From Bosea vaviloviae (GTDB lineage: Bacteria > Pseudomonadota > Alphaproteobacteria > Rhizobiales > Beijerinckiaceae), in the NCBI RefSeq assembly GCF_001741865.1, contig NZ_CP017147.1, forward strand, positions 3,897,001 to 3,961,000: a stretch of 64,000 nt of DNA, given 5' to 3'. The notes under the pieces are model-generated. The model ran no database searches and was not told where the DNA came from. It saw only the letters and a program-made list of their open reading frames with translations. The position numbers and the translations under genes were made by a program. Numbering within the stretch: the stretch's first letter is position 1; every line of letters begins with the position of its first letter. This document shows, in pieces, positions 1-7,794 of this stretch.

Positions 1-782
1 TAGTTGCGGGATGCTGGTGACCGTCGCGAGCGGGCCGGCCGTTCGGCGACGGCGAGATGGGCGGACATGGCCGTCTCGTCAGCCAGGAGCGCCTCGGAGC
101 GCGCGGCGTGGACGATGGCGCCCCGGTCGAGGATGATCGCCTCGTCGGTGAAAGGCAGGATCTTGCGCGCCTTCTGCTCGACCAGGATCGTGGTCAGGCC
201 GTCCTCGCGGTTGAGCTGGGCGATCGCAGCCAGCAATTCATCGACGATGATCGGGGCGAGGCCCTCCAGCGGCTCGTCGAGCAGCAGCAGGTCGGGGTCG
301 AGCATCAGGGCGCGCGCGACCGCCAGCATCTGCTGTTCGCCGCCGGAGAGCTGGTTGCCGAGATTGCGGCGGCGCTCGCCGAGACGTGGGAACAATGCAT
401 AGGCGCGAGCGACCGTCCAGGCTGTGCCGCGCTGAACCACGGTCAGGTTCTCCTCGACCGTGAGCGAGCGGAAGATGTTGCGCTCCTGCGGAACCCAGCC
501 GATGCCGATCGCCGCACGCTTTTCGGGCGGCAAATGGGTGATGTCCTCGCCTTTGAAGCGGATGCGGCCGGAGACATGGCGGGTCAGCCCCATGATCGTG
601 TCGATCAGCGTGGTCTTGCCGGTGCCGTTGCGCCCCAGCAGCGCCAGCGCCTTGCCGTCCGCGAGCCGCAGCGACAGCCCGTTGATGACGACCGCCTCGC
701 GATAGCCGGCGACGAGGTCGTCGATTTCGAGCAGGCCGGAGATGTTTTGGGACTTAGATAAGAGAGTTTGGGGCTCAGACAT
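1..782 (-). CDS. livF: Branched-chain amino acid type ABC transporter ATPase LivF (stop codon cut by window edge)
   Basis: Second ATPase of a Liv-type importer; it hydrolyses ATP on the cytoplasmic side of the LivHM permease. Walker A GRNGTGKTT is at about residues 50-58, an LSGGEQQ signature follows, and Walker B reads LLLLDEP, an order typical of LivF. The ATG at 782 lies inside the end of livG (8-base overlap), so the two are translationally coupled. About 260 residues, longer than the usual ~235 because of an N-terminal extension of roughly 15 residues and a basic C-terminal tail. The frame is open to base 3, and bases 2-1 read TA, so the stop is probably cut by the window edge. The substrate could be an amino acid or an aromatic acid and cannot be read from the ATPase. 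Confidence 0.93.
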   Translation of the reverse strand, partial: MSEPQTLLSKSQNISGLLEIDDLVAGYREAVVINGLSLRLADGKALALLGRNGTGKTTLIDTIMGLTRHVSGRIRFKGEDITHLPPEKRAAIGIGWVPQERNIFRSLTVEENLTVVQRGTAWTVARAYALFPRLGERRRNLGNQLSGGEQQMLAVARALMLDPDLLLLDEPLEGLAPIIVDELLAAIAQLNREDGLTTILVEQKARKILPFTDEAIILDRGAIVHAARSEALLADETAMSAHLAVAERPARSRRSPASRN

Positions 783-1557
783 GCGCGTCCTCCCCGAGAT
801 AGACGGCTTTCACGCGAGGGTCGGTCGAAATCTCCTCGACGCCGCCTTCCGCGAAGAGCTGACCCTGGACCAGGACCGAGATCCGGTCGGCGAAGGAGAA
901 GACCAGCTCCATGTCGTGCTCGATCAGCAGGACGGTGACGTCCTGCGGCAGCGCCTCGACACTGTCGAGCACGTCGTGGCGTTCATCTTCGGGCACGCCG
1001 GCCGCCGGCTCGTCGAGCAGGAGCAGTTTCGGCTTGCAGGCCATGGCAAGCGCGATCTCGAGCAGCCGCTGCTTGCCATAGGGCAGCGTCGCGGTGCGCC
1101 AGGTCATCATCCCGCCGAGCTTCATGCGCGTGAGCAGCGCCTCGGCCTCGTCGACGACCGCGCTGTTCTGGCCGACGCGGCTCCACCAGCGCGCACCGGC
1201 GCCCTCGCGCTCGGCGATGGCGAGGCCGACGGTCTCGATCGGCGTGAGGTCGGCAAAAAGCTGGTTGATCTGGTAGGTCCGCGCCATGCCGCGCTTGACG
1301 CGACCTTGCTGGCTGAGGCGCGTCACGTCCTCGTCCAGCAGCCGGACCGTGCCGGAGGTCGCCGGCAACACGCCCGTGAGCAGGTTGATGAAGGTGGTCT
1401 TGCCGGCGCCGTTGGGGCCGATCAGCGCATGGCGCGCGCCCTTGGCGACGCAAAGCGAGATCTCGGAATTGGCCTTGAAGCCGCCGAAGGATTTGCTCAG
1501 GCCGAGGGTTTGGAGGGCAAGCGTTTGGAGGGCAAGCGTCTGAGTGGGAAGCGTCAT
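775..1557 (-). CDS. livG: Branched-chain amino acid type ABC transporter ATPase LivG
   Basis: First ATPase of the importer, 260 residues. Walker A GPNGAGKTT is at about 47-55, the signature region reads LPYGKQRLLE, and Walker B LLLLDEPAAG is followed by the LivG-typical C terminus. The ATG at 1557 overlaps the livM stop by four bases (ATGA). The N terminus is unusual: a 15-bp unit encoding TLALQ is present twice, plus a diverged third copy, between the start codon and the conserved SKSFGG strand. This looks like a recent in-frame slippage product. A longer upstream reading frame exists, but it overlaps livM and does not resemble any family. Works with LivF, LivH, LivM and LivK. Confidence 0.95.
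   Translation of the reverse strand: MTLPTQTLALQTLALQTLGLSKSFGGFKANSEISLCVAKGARHALIGPNGAGKTTFINLLTGVLPATSGTVRLLDEDVTRLSQQGRVKRGMARTYQINQLFADLTPIETVGLAIAEREGAGARWWSRVGQNSAVVDEAEALLTRMKLGGMMTWRTATLPYGKQRLLEIALAMACKPKLLLLDEPAAGVPEDERHDVLDSVEALPQDVTVLLIEHDMELVFSFADRISVLVQGQLFAEGGVEEISTDPRVKAVYLGEDAHV
1508..1552. repeat. 15-bp tandem repeat in the livG 5' end
   Basis: Two identical 15-bp units (1508-1522, 1523-1537) and a diverged third (1538-1552) next to the livG start codon. They encode the pentapeptide TLALQ twice and TLPTQ once. One of several short tandem duplications at gene ends in this window. Confidence 0.9.
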
Positions 1558-2585
1558 GGCCGGCGCGCTCCCAGCAGCCTGAGCAGCGGGGCAAAAGGCC
1601 TGGCCAGCGTGGCCATCAAGCGGTCGCGGCCGATCAGCACGAGGATCACCAGGATGAAGCCCATCCAGAAGATCCAATAGGCCGGCGTCATCGCCGAGAG
1701 CGTGTCCTTCATCAGCTTGAAGGCGATCGCGCCGATCAGCCCGCCATAGAGATAGCCGGAGCCGCCGATGACGAGCACCAGCAACGCGTCGGCCGAGCGC
1801 GCGAAATCGAGCACCTCCAGCGAGACGAACTGCGTCGTCTGGGTGAGGAGCGCGCCCGCCATGCCGGCATAGATGGCGGCCAATGTGTAGATCGCGACGA
1901 TGCGTCGGTTCGGCGCGATGCCGATCGTCGCCGCGCGCAGGCGGTTGTCCTTGAGCGCCTTCAGCGACAGGCCGAAAGGCGAATGCACGATCCGCCTTGC
2001 CAGCAGGAAGAGCAGGAATGTCGAGGTCAGGCTGTAGGTATAGGCCGTGGTGCCGGCGAAATCGAAATCGAAGCGCCCCAGGATCGGGCCGACCGAGACG
2101 CCGAGCAAGCCGTCCGCACCGCCGGTGATCCAGTCGAGCCGGTTGGCGAGTTCGTGGAAGATCAAGGCGACGCCGAGCGTCACCATCAGCCGGGTCAGAT
2201 CGGTGCCGCGCAGGATCATGAAACTGGCGAGGAAGCCGACGAAACCGGCCGCCGCTCCGGACAGAAGCAGCCCCGTCACCGGCTCGGAAACGCCGTGCTT
2301 GGCCAGCAGTCCCGCCGCATAGGCCCCGACGCCGAAGAAGGCGGCATGGCCGAGCGAGACGATTCCGGCATAGCCCAGGATCAGGTCGAGCGAGAGCGCA
2401 AACAGCCCCAGGATCGCGATTTCGTTGAGCAGGAGATGGCGATTCGGAAACAGAAGAATCAATCCGAAGGCGCTGATCCAAAACAGGATTTCCGGCCAGC
2501 GCCAGGCTGCCTTCGCTTTCAGGAAGGTAGCGGGCGAGGGGGCTTGCGCCTCCGGTGGCCGGGTGCTGGGAGGTTTGCTGAGCAT
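1554..2585 (-). CDS. livM: Branched-chain amino acid type ABC transporter permease LivM
   Basis: Inner-membrane permease, 343 residues from the ATG at 2585; a GTG four codons upstream is possible. Multiple hydrophobic helices and the family motif GYAGIVSLGHAAFFGVGAYA near the N-terminal third identify LivM. The N terminus is a proline/alanine-rich cytoplasmic extension before the first helix. The preceding livH stop and this ATG are separated by one base (TGAGATG), and the 3' end overlaps livG by four bases. Forms the heterodimeric channel with LivH. Confidence 0.94.
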   Translation of the reverse strand: MLSKPPSTRPPEAQAPSPATFLKAKAAWRWPEILFWISAFGLILLFPNRHLLLNEIAILGLFALSLDLILGYAGIVSLGHAAFFGVGAYAAGLLAKHGVSEPVTGLLLSGAAAGFVGFLASFMILRGTDLTRLMVTLGVALIFHELANRLDWITGGADGLLGVSVGPILGRFDFDFAGTTAYTYSLTSTFLLFLLARRIVHSPFGLSLKALKDNRLRAATIGIAPNRRIVAIYTLAAIYAGMAGALLTQTTQFVSLEVLDFARSADALLVLVIGGSGYLYGGLIGAIAFKLMKDTLSAMTPAYWIFWMGFILVILVLIGRDRLMATLARPFAPLLRLLGARRP

Positions 2586-2586
2586 C

Positions 2587-3441
2587 TCAGCGCCCACGCG
2601 CGAACAGGCCCTGCGGCCTGAGCATCAGGACCGCGAGCATGATCGCATAGATGATGAAGGCTCCAAGCTGCGGCACGAGATATTTGCCCATCACGTCGGC
2701 GACGCCGAGCATGAGCGCCGCCAGCAGCGGCCCGGTCAGGCTCGAGGTGCCGCCAACCGTAACCACGATCAGGAAGTAGAGCATGAATTTGAGCGGGAAG
2801 GTCGGATCGAGCCCGACGATCTCGGCGCCCAGCGCGCCTCCCAGCCCCGCCAGCCCGGATCCGAAGGCAAACGTGATGGCGAAGACCTTGACCACCGGGA
2901 TGCCAAGCCCGCGCGCCGCGCGCCGGTCATCGACGGCGGCCCGCAACTGGCTGCCGAAGCGCGTCTTCGCCAGCATCCATTGCAGGCCAAGCGCCATCAG
3001 GCCGCAGAGGATCACGATGAAGAGCCGGTAGATGCCGATGCCGACCCCGCCGATGAAGACGCGGCCCTGCAGATAGGCCGGCAGATGGATGCTCTGCTGC
3101 TGCGAGCCCATCAGATAGTCGGTCGCGGCGATCGACATGAAAACCAGGCCGATCGAGAACAGCACCTGGTCGAGATGGCTGCGCTCATACATGTGCCGAT
3201 AGAGCGCGCGCTCGAAGACCAGTCCCAACGCTGCGCTGAACAGGAAGGCGAGCGGCAGGCAGAGCAGGAACGGCACACTGAGCCGGTTCATCAGGATCAC
3301 GGTGGCGTAGCCGCCGGCCATGGCGAAGGCGCCATGCGCCAGGTTGACGAAGTTCATCAAGCCGAGCGTCACGGCCAGCCCCGCCGCCAGCACGAAGAGC
3401 AGCATGCCATAGGCGATCCCGTCGAACAGGATGGTCAGCAA
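2587..3441 (-). CDS. livH: Branched-chain amino acid type ABC transporter permease LivH
   Basis: Inner-membrane permease, 284 residues, starting MLTILFDGIAYGMLLFVLAAG. The motif GLMNFVNLAHGAFAMAGGYA and the C-terminal LRPQGLFARGR are characteristic of LivH. About eight hydrophobic segments. First permease gene after livK, from which it is separated by about 185 bp holding a dispersed palindromic repeat. That spacing may reduce expression of the membrane genes relative to the binding protein, which is usual for ABC importers (inference). Confidence 0.94.
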   Translation of the reverse strand: MLTILFDGIAYGMLLFVLAAGLAVTLGLMNFVNLAHGAFAMAGGYATVILMNRLSVPFLLCLPLAFLFSAALGLVFERALYRHMYERSHLDQVLFSIGLVFMSIAATDYLMGSQQQSIHLPAYLQGRVFIGGVGIGIYRLFIVILCGLMALGLQWMLAKTRFGSQLRAAVDDRRAARGLGIPVVKVFAITFAFGSGLAGLGGALGAEIVGLDPTFPLKFMLYFLIVVTVGGTSSLTGPLLAALMLGVADVMGKYLVPQLGAFIIYAIMLAVLMLRPQGLFARGR

Positions 3442-3478
3442 GGAGGGCTCCGCTCTTGGGTTGTTGCCAGCGCTAGAT

Positions 3479-3602
3479 CGTCATTGCGAGGAGCGCAGCG
3501 ACGAAGCAATCCAGGGGGAGGTCGAGCACGGCCGCTCTGGATTGCTTCGCGGAGCCTGTACTCGGGCTTGCCGAAGGCAAGACCCGGGTGCTCGCAATGA
3601 CG
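3479..3602. repeat. Dispersed palindromic intergenic element (CGTCATTGCGAG type)
   Basis: Outer arms CGTCATTGCGAG (3479-3490) and CTCGCAATGACG (3591-3602) are perfect reverse complements. Inner arms GAAGCAATCCAG (3503-3514) and CTGGATTGCTTC (3537-3548) pair too. The element fills the gap between livK and livH and could fold into a long structured RNA in the liv transcript. Sequences of this type are scattered in many Hyphomicrobiales genomes. Confidence 0.85.
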
Positions 3603-3626
3603 CTTGCGGTCTTGATGATCAGTGCC

Positions 3627-4823
3627 TCACTTCGCGGCCTTCACCGGGTCCGGCACGGCCTCGAAGGTCGCGAACTCGACATTGTAGAGTTCGCCATTCA
3701 CCTTCTCGACCTTGCGGACATAGACGTTCTGGATGATGTCGCGCGTCTTGGGGTCGATCGAGATCGGCCCTCGCGGGCTGACCCAGCTCATGCCCTTCAT
3801 CGCCTCGACCAGCTTGGTGCCGTCGGTGTCGCCATTGGTCTTCTTCAGCGCCTGGTAAATCAGGTGCATGCCGTCCCAGCCGCCCATCGCCATGAAATTG
3901 GGCCGCACATTGGCAGCCTTGCGGAAGGCCTCGACGAAGGCCTTGTTCTCGGGCGAGGGATGGGCCGCCGAATAGTGGTGCGTGGTGACGAGGCCGAGCG
4001 TGACGTCGCCCATGCTGTCGAGCGACTCGTCATCGGTGACGTCGCCGGTCGCGATCAGCCGAATGCCGGACTTGTCCAGGCCGCGCTCGACGAATTGCTT
4101 CATGAACTGCACGCCGAGGCCCGATGGCACGAAGACGAAGAGCGCATCGGGTTTGGCGTCCGTGACGCGCTGCAGGAAGGGCGAGAAATCGGGATTGCGC
4201 AGCGGGATTCGGATCTCGCCGGTGATCTCGCCGCCGGCGGCTGTCAGGCGCTCCTTGAAGGCCTTCTCAGCGTCGAGGCCCGGGCCGTAATCGGCGACCA
4301 GCGTCATCGCCTTCTTGATGCCGTTCTTTGAGGCCCAGTCGGCGATGCCGATTGTCACCTGCGGCAAGGTGAAGGAGGTTCGCACGATGAAGGGGGATTG
4401 TTCGGTGATCGAGGAGGTGCCTGCCGCCATGACGATCTGCGGCGTCTTCGACTGCGTCGCCAGCGGCGCGACCGCGAAGGCGAGCGGGGTCAGCCCGAAA
4501 CCGGCCAGGAAGGAGACCTTGTCGTTGACCAGCAGCTCCTGCGCGATGCGGCGAGTAACGTCGGGCGTGCCGGTATCGTCCTTGATGATCAGTTCGATCG
4601 TCTTGCCCGCGACGCTTGCGCCGTTCTGGGCCATGTAGAGCTTCGCGGCAGCCTCGATCTGGCGGCCGATCGCCCCGGCGAAGGGGCCGGTCATCGGCAG
4701 GATCAGGCCGATCTTGACGGTCTGCTGTGCCTGCGCCTGTACCGGCGCGGAGGCGAGCATCAGAGCCGTGCCGCCCAGGGTCAGCAAGGCGCGGCGTGAT
4801 AGTGCGGTTGTCGATTTCGGCAT
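3627..4823 (-). CDS. livK: ABC transporter periplasmic substrate-binding protein, LivK type
   Basis: Periplasmic binding protein of 398 residues. The start at 4823 is chosen because a GGGAGGGG ribosome-binding site lies just upstream and the protein then begins with a signal peptide. It carries SRRALLTLGG before a hydrophobic stretch ending in AQAQ, so a Tat-type leader is possible. The mature part begins VKIGLILPMTGPFAG and continues as a Peripla_BP_6 domain to the end. The ligand may be a branched-chain amino acid, an amide or an aromatic acid. Aromatic CoA pathways often use Liv-type importers, but here cysHDN separates the liv genes from the aminobenzoate cluster. Confidence 0.92.
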   Translation of the reverse strand: MPKSTTALSRRALLTLGGTALMLASAPVQAQAQQTVKIGLILPMTGPFAGAIGRQIEAAAKLYMAQNGASVAGKTIELIIKDDTGTPDVTRRIAQELLVNDKVSFLAGFGLTPLAFAVAPLATQSKTPQIVMAAGTSSITEQSPFIVRTSFTLPQVTIGIADWASKNGIKKAMTLVADYGPGLDAEKAFKERLTAAGGEITGEIRIPLRNPDFSPFLQRVTDAKPDALFVFVPSGLGVQFMKQFVERGLDKSGIRLIATGDVTDDESLDSMGDVTLGLVTTHHYSAAHPSPENKAFVEAFRKAANVRPNFMAMGGWDGMHLIYQALKKTNGDTDGTKLVEAMKGMSWVSPRGPISIDPKTRDIIQNVYVRKVEKVNGELYNVEFATFEAVPDPVKAAK

Positions 4824-4840
4824 GATACCCCTCCCAAAAC

Positions 4841-4874
4841 GTGCGATTACCGCACTATTATTTTGATTTCGCAC
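4841..4874. promoter_or_regulatory. Candidate operator upstream of livK
   Basis: GTGCG (4841-4845) and CGCAC (4851-4855) form an inverted repeat with a 5-nt spacer. A third CGCAC (4870-4874) lies 19 bp further upstream in direct orientation. The array sits 17-50 bp upstream of the livK start in an A/T-rich stretch, suiting a repressor or activator site. No regulator gene is adjacent. Confidence 0.4.
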
Positions 4875-5090
4875 AATTTTCTGCTGCCCGATGCCGTCTG
4901 TCAATCTGGTCGAAAGGCGATGCCGGCTGCAGCCTAGCACGCTCCCGCGCAACCTGGCACGCACCAGCGAAACGCGTCCCCGTCGTGTCTGCCCCGGCGA
5001 AGGCAGCCATTCCCTTGGCGAGGCCGAGCCGCTATCAGCGAGCCGACCGCGCGCGAATGCGTGCGCCCTGGAAACCGGACGGAGCACATC

Positions 5091-5876
5091 ATGGATCTCG
5101 GCCTTCACGACAAGCGCGCGCTGGTGCTGGGCGCGAGCCGCGGCCTCGGCGCAGCCATCGCCCGGACGCTCGCGACGGAGGGGGCGACGGTGATCGCGGC
5201 CGCGCGCAATGTCGCCGCGACCAATGCCTGGATCGCCGACTGTCCCGCAGAGGTGCGCGGGCGCATCTCCGCCGCGAGCCTCGATCTGGCGGATATCGCC
5301 GCCGTCGACGCCTTTCTCGGTGAGCTCAATGGCACTGGGGGCGTCGACATCCTGATCGGCAATTCGGGCGGCCCGCCGCCGGCCGAGGCGCGCGAGGCCA
5401 AGCGCGAGGATTGGCTGAAGCATTTCGAGGGGATGGCGGCCAACCTCTTCCACCTCGCGCAGGGCCTTTTGCCCGGCATGACCGGCCGTGGTTTCGGCCG
5501 CATCGTCACCATCGCCTCGTCCGGCGTGGAGCAGCCGATCCCGCGTTTGGCGCTGTCGAACGGCATCCGCTCAGCGGTGATCGGCTGGTCGAAGACACTC
5601 TCAGCCGAAGTCGCCGCGCAAGGCGTCACGGTGAATGTCGTCCTGCCGGGGCGCATCCATACCGAGCGCGTCGACCAGCTCGACAAGGCCGCCGCCGACC
5701 GCACCGGCATCACGCCCGACGAGGCGGCCAAGGTCTCGCGCGCGACGATTCCCGTCGGGCGCTACGGCACGGCGCAGGAATTCGCTGATGTCGTCGCCTT
5801 CCTGGTCAGCACGCGGGCGAGCTATGTCACCGGCGCCAAGATCCGCATCGACGGCGGGGCGACGCGCGGGATTTGA
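5091..5876 (+). CDS. SDR family protein with degenerate catalytic tetrad (BKR-like)
   Basis: Short-chain dehydrogenase/reductase fold, 261 residues. Start at 5091 follows GGACGGAG; an in-frame start 30 bp upstream lacks a better site. The cofactor loop reads GASRGLG (about 14-20), close to the consensus. The usual NNAG is NSGGPPP, and the region aligned with YxxxK reads SNGIR, so the catalytic Tyr and Lys appear to be Ser and Arg. A 3-oxoacyl-ACP-reductase-like SDR subgroup with an imperfect tetrad is known. Ends with the typical [15 protein letters not shown]. Divergent from livK across about 270 bp. Substrate unknown; it may be non-catalytic or use a different mechanism. Confidence 0.85.
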   Translation: MDLGLHDKRALVLGASRGLGAAIARTLATEGATVIAAARNVAATNAWIADCPAEVRGRISAASLDLADIAAVDAFLGELNGTGGVDILIGNSGGPPPAEAREAKREDWLKHFEGMAANLFHLAQGLLPGMTGRGFGRIVTIASSGVEQPIPRLALSNGIRSAVIGWSKTLSAEVAAQGVTVNVVLPGRIHTERVDQLDKAAADRTGITPDEAAKVSRATIPVGRYGTAQEFADVVAFLVSTRASYVTGAKIRIDGGATRGI

Positions 5877-5943
5877 AGTCCCGCACGGGCGCGAGCGGCC
5901 CGTTATTCCGCGGTGAAAACGGGCCGTTTGCCTCGCTGCGGAA

Positions 5944-5978
5944 GGTTTTTCTCCTTTTGAAGTGAAATAAGAAAAACC
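5944..5978. promoter_or_regulatory. Inverted repeat upstream of the cys operon
   Basis: GGTTTTTCT (5944-5952) and AGAAAAACC (5970-5978) are perfect 9-bp arms with a 17-nt spacer. Lying about 90-120 bp upstream of cysH in an A/T-rich stretch, it is a plausible activator or repressor site for sulfate assimilation. No regulator gene is adjacent. Confidence 0.4.
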
Positions 5979-6017
5979 ACGCTACTGCCTGTGAATTGAT
6001 CATTCCGGCTTTCGGGA

Positions 6018-6055
6018 CTAGGTGAAGCGTTCGATTTACCGAACGCTTCACCTAG
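6018..6055. promoter_or_regulatory. Perfect 16-bp inverted repeat 9 bp upstream of cysH
   Basis: CTAGGTGAAGCGTTCG (6018-6033) and CGAACGCTTCACCTAG (6040-6055) are exact reverse complements around the loop ATTTAC. The hairpin ends nine bases before the cysH ATG, where a ribosome-binding site would be expected; none is obvious. It could be an operator, an RNA hairpin controlling cysH translation, or an extragenic palindrome. Confidence 0.6.
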
Positions 6056-6064
6056 CGAAAACCG

Positions 6065-6895
6065 ATGTCCGCCGATCCTTTGAATGCGCCGGGCCTACCC
6101 GGTCAGATCACCGCTTCGGATGCCCAGACTGCCGGCACGTCGCTGGAGCAGCGGGCCCTTGCCTTGAACGAGGCGTTCGGCGCGGCGGATGTCGTCGCCC
6201 GGCTCACTGGCGCCGCGGCCACCGCGCATGGTCGCCTCGTCTTCACCACCAGCTTCGGTCTGGAGGACCAGGTCCTCACCCATTTCATCATCGCTGCCGG
6301 ACTTCCGGTCGAGATCGTGACGCTCGACACCGACAGGCTGTTTCCGGAGGTCCATGCGCTCTGGAAAGAGACCGAAGCGCATTTCGGCGCCAGGATACTG
6401 CCGTTCTACCCGCGTCATGACGCGGTCGAAGGGTTTGTCAGCGCGCATGGCCTCAACGGCTTCTACACCTCGCGCGAGGCGCGCAAGGCCTGCTGCGACA
6501 TTCGCAAGGTGGAGCCGCTCGGACGGGCGCTGGCCGGCGCCGACATCTGGATCACCGGCCTGCGCGCCGACCAGTCGGCCGCGCGCGGCGGCGTCCGCTT
6601 CGCCGAGGCCGAGGCGGCGAGGGGCCTGATCAAGCTCAGCCCATTGCTCGACTGGTCGCGCGACAGAACGCTCGCCTTCGCCAAGGCGAATGGCGTTCCG
6701 CTCAATCCGCTGCACGAGAAGGGGTTCGTCTCGATCGGTTGCCAACCCTGCACGCGCGCCATCCGCCCCGGCGAGCATGAGCGGGCCGGGCGCTGGTGGT
6801 GGGAGGATGATGCGGCCAAGGAATGCGGGCTCCATGTCGGGCCGGACGGGAAGCTGACGCGGGCGAAGCCCGCTTCGCTGGGGGCCAGCGCATGA
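6065..6895 (+). CDS. cysH: Phosphoadenylyl/adenylyl-sulfate reductase CysH (4Fe-4S type)
   Basis: Cytoplasmic thioredoxin-dependent reduction of activated sulfate (APS/PAPS) to sulfite; 276 residues. CC at 143-144 and CxxC at 226-229 give the four cysteines that ligate a 4Fe-4S cluster in the APS-reducing subgroup. ECGLH supplies the catalytic Cys254. The substrate loop [10 protein letters not shown] is at about 61-70. Presence of the cluster cysteines, and no adjacent cysC kinase, favour APS as substrate. First gene of cysHDN; its stop overlaps the cysD start by four bases. The 16-bp inverted repeat immediately upstream may regulate it. Confidence 0.95.
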   Translation: MSADPLNAPGLPGQITASDAQTAGTSLEQRALALNEAFGAADVVARLTGAAATAHGRLVFTTSFGLEDQVLTHFIIAAGLPVEIVTLDTDRLFPEVHALWKETEAHFGARILPFYPRHDAVEGFVSAHGLNGFYTSREARKACCDIRKVEPLGRALAGADIWITGLRADQSAARGGVRFAEAEAARGLIKLSPLLDWSRDRTLAFAKANGVPLNPLHEKGFVSIGCQPCTRAIRPGEHERAGRWWWEDDAAKECGLHVGPDGKLTRAKPASLGASA

Positions 6896-7794
6896 TCCAG
6901 CTCAGCCATCTCCAGAAGCTCGAAGCCGAGGCGATCTTCATCATCCGCGAAGTCGTGGCGACCTGCGACAAGCCGGTGCTGCTTTATTCGATCGGCAAGG
7001 ATTCAGCCGTCCTGCTGCATCTCGCCATGAAGGCGTTCTATCCGGCCAAGCCGCCTTTCCCGCTGCTCCATGTCGATACGACCTGGAAGTTCCGCGAGAT
7101 GGTCGCTTTCCGCGACGAGACCGCCGACCGGCTCGGGCTCGATCTCATCGTGCATGTCAACCAGGAGGGCGTGAAGGCCGGCATCGGCCCCTTCGCCTCG
7201 GGCTCGCGCATCCATACCGATGTGATGAAGACGCAAGGCCTGAAACAGGCGCTCGACCTGCACAAATTCGACGCGGCCTTCGGCGGCGCCCGGCGCGACG
7301 AGGAGAAGAGCCGCGCCAAGGAGCGTGTCTTCTCCCTGCGCTCGCCCGAGCATCGCTGGGACCCAAAGAACCAGCGGCCCGAGCCCTGGCAATTGTTCAA
7401 CACCCGCAAGCACAAGGGCGAGAGTTTTCGCGTGTTCCCGCTCTCCAACTGGACCGAGCGCGACGTCTGGGACTACATCGCGCTCGAGAATATTCCGGTC
7501 GTGCCGCTTTATTTCGCCGCTCCGCGCCCGGTGGTGAAGCGCGACGGCGCCTGGATCATGCGCGACGACGAGCGCATGGAGCTCCTGCCAGGCGAGGTCG
7601 TCGAGAGCCGCATGGTCCGCTTCCGCACGCTCGGCTGCTATCCCCTGACGGGAGCGGTCGAGAGCGAAGCCGCGAGCCTGACCGAGATCATCGCCGAGAT
7701 GCGCTCCTCGCGTTCGTCGGAGCGGCAGGGCCGCGTCATCGACCATGACGGCGCAGGCTCGATGGAGCAGAAGAAGCAGGAAGGCTATTTCTGA
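6892..7794 (+). CDS. cysD: Sulfate adenylyltransferase subunit 2 CysD
   Basis: ATP sulfurylase catalytic subunit, 300 residues; with CysN it makes APS from sulfate and ATP. Start at 6892 (ATGA overlap with cysH) gives the canonical N terminus [18 protein letters not shown]. The PP-loop motif [14 protein letters not shown] follows at about residues 35-48. [18 protein letters not shown] and the C-terminal [10 protein letters not shown] are family hallmarks. Its TGA overlaps the cysN ATG by one base. Confidence 0.97.
   Translation: MIQLSHLQKLEAEAIFIIREVVATCDKPVLLYSIGKDSAVLLHLAMKAFYPAKPPFPLLHVDTTWKFREMVAFRDETADRLGLDLIVHVNQEGVKAGIGPFASGSRIHTDVMKTQGLKQALDLHKFDAAFGGARRDEEKSRAKERVFSLRSPEHRWDPKNQRPEPWQLFNTRKHKGESFRVFPLSNWTERDVWDYIALENIPVVPLYFAAPRPVVKRDGAWIMRDDERMELLPGEVVESRMVRFRTLGCYPLTGAVESEAASLTEIIAEMRSSRSSERQGRVIDHDGAGSMEQKKQEGYF

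Noticed and set aside
1..4823. Liv transporter as a dedicated 2-aminobenzoate importer
   Set aside because: Plausible by analogy with aromatic-CoA clusters, but an SDR, cysHDN and the EF-hand gene lie between, and no shared operator was seen. Not claimed.
4824..5453. 210-residue N-terminal extension of LivK
   Set aside because: The upstream part overlaps the divergent SDR gene, and the start at 4823 has an excellent ribosome-binding site and a signal peptide directly after it.
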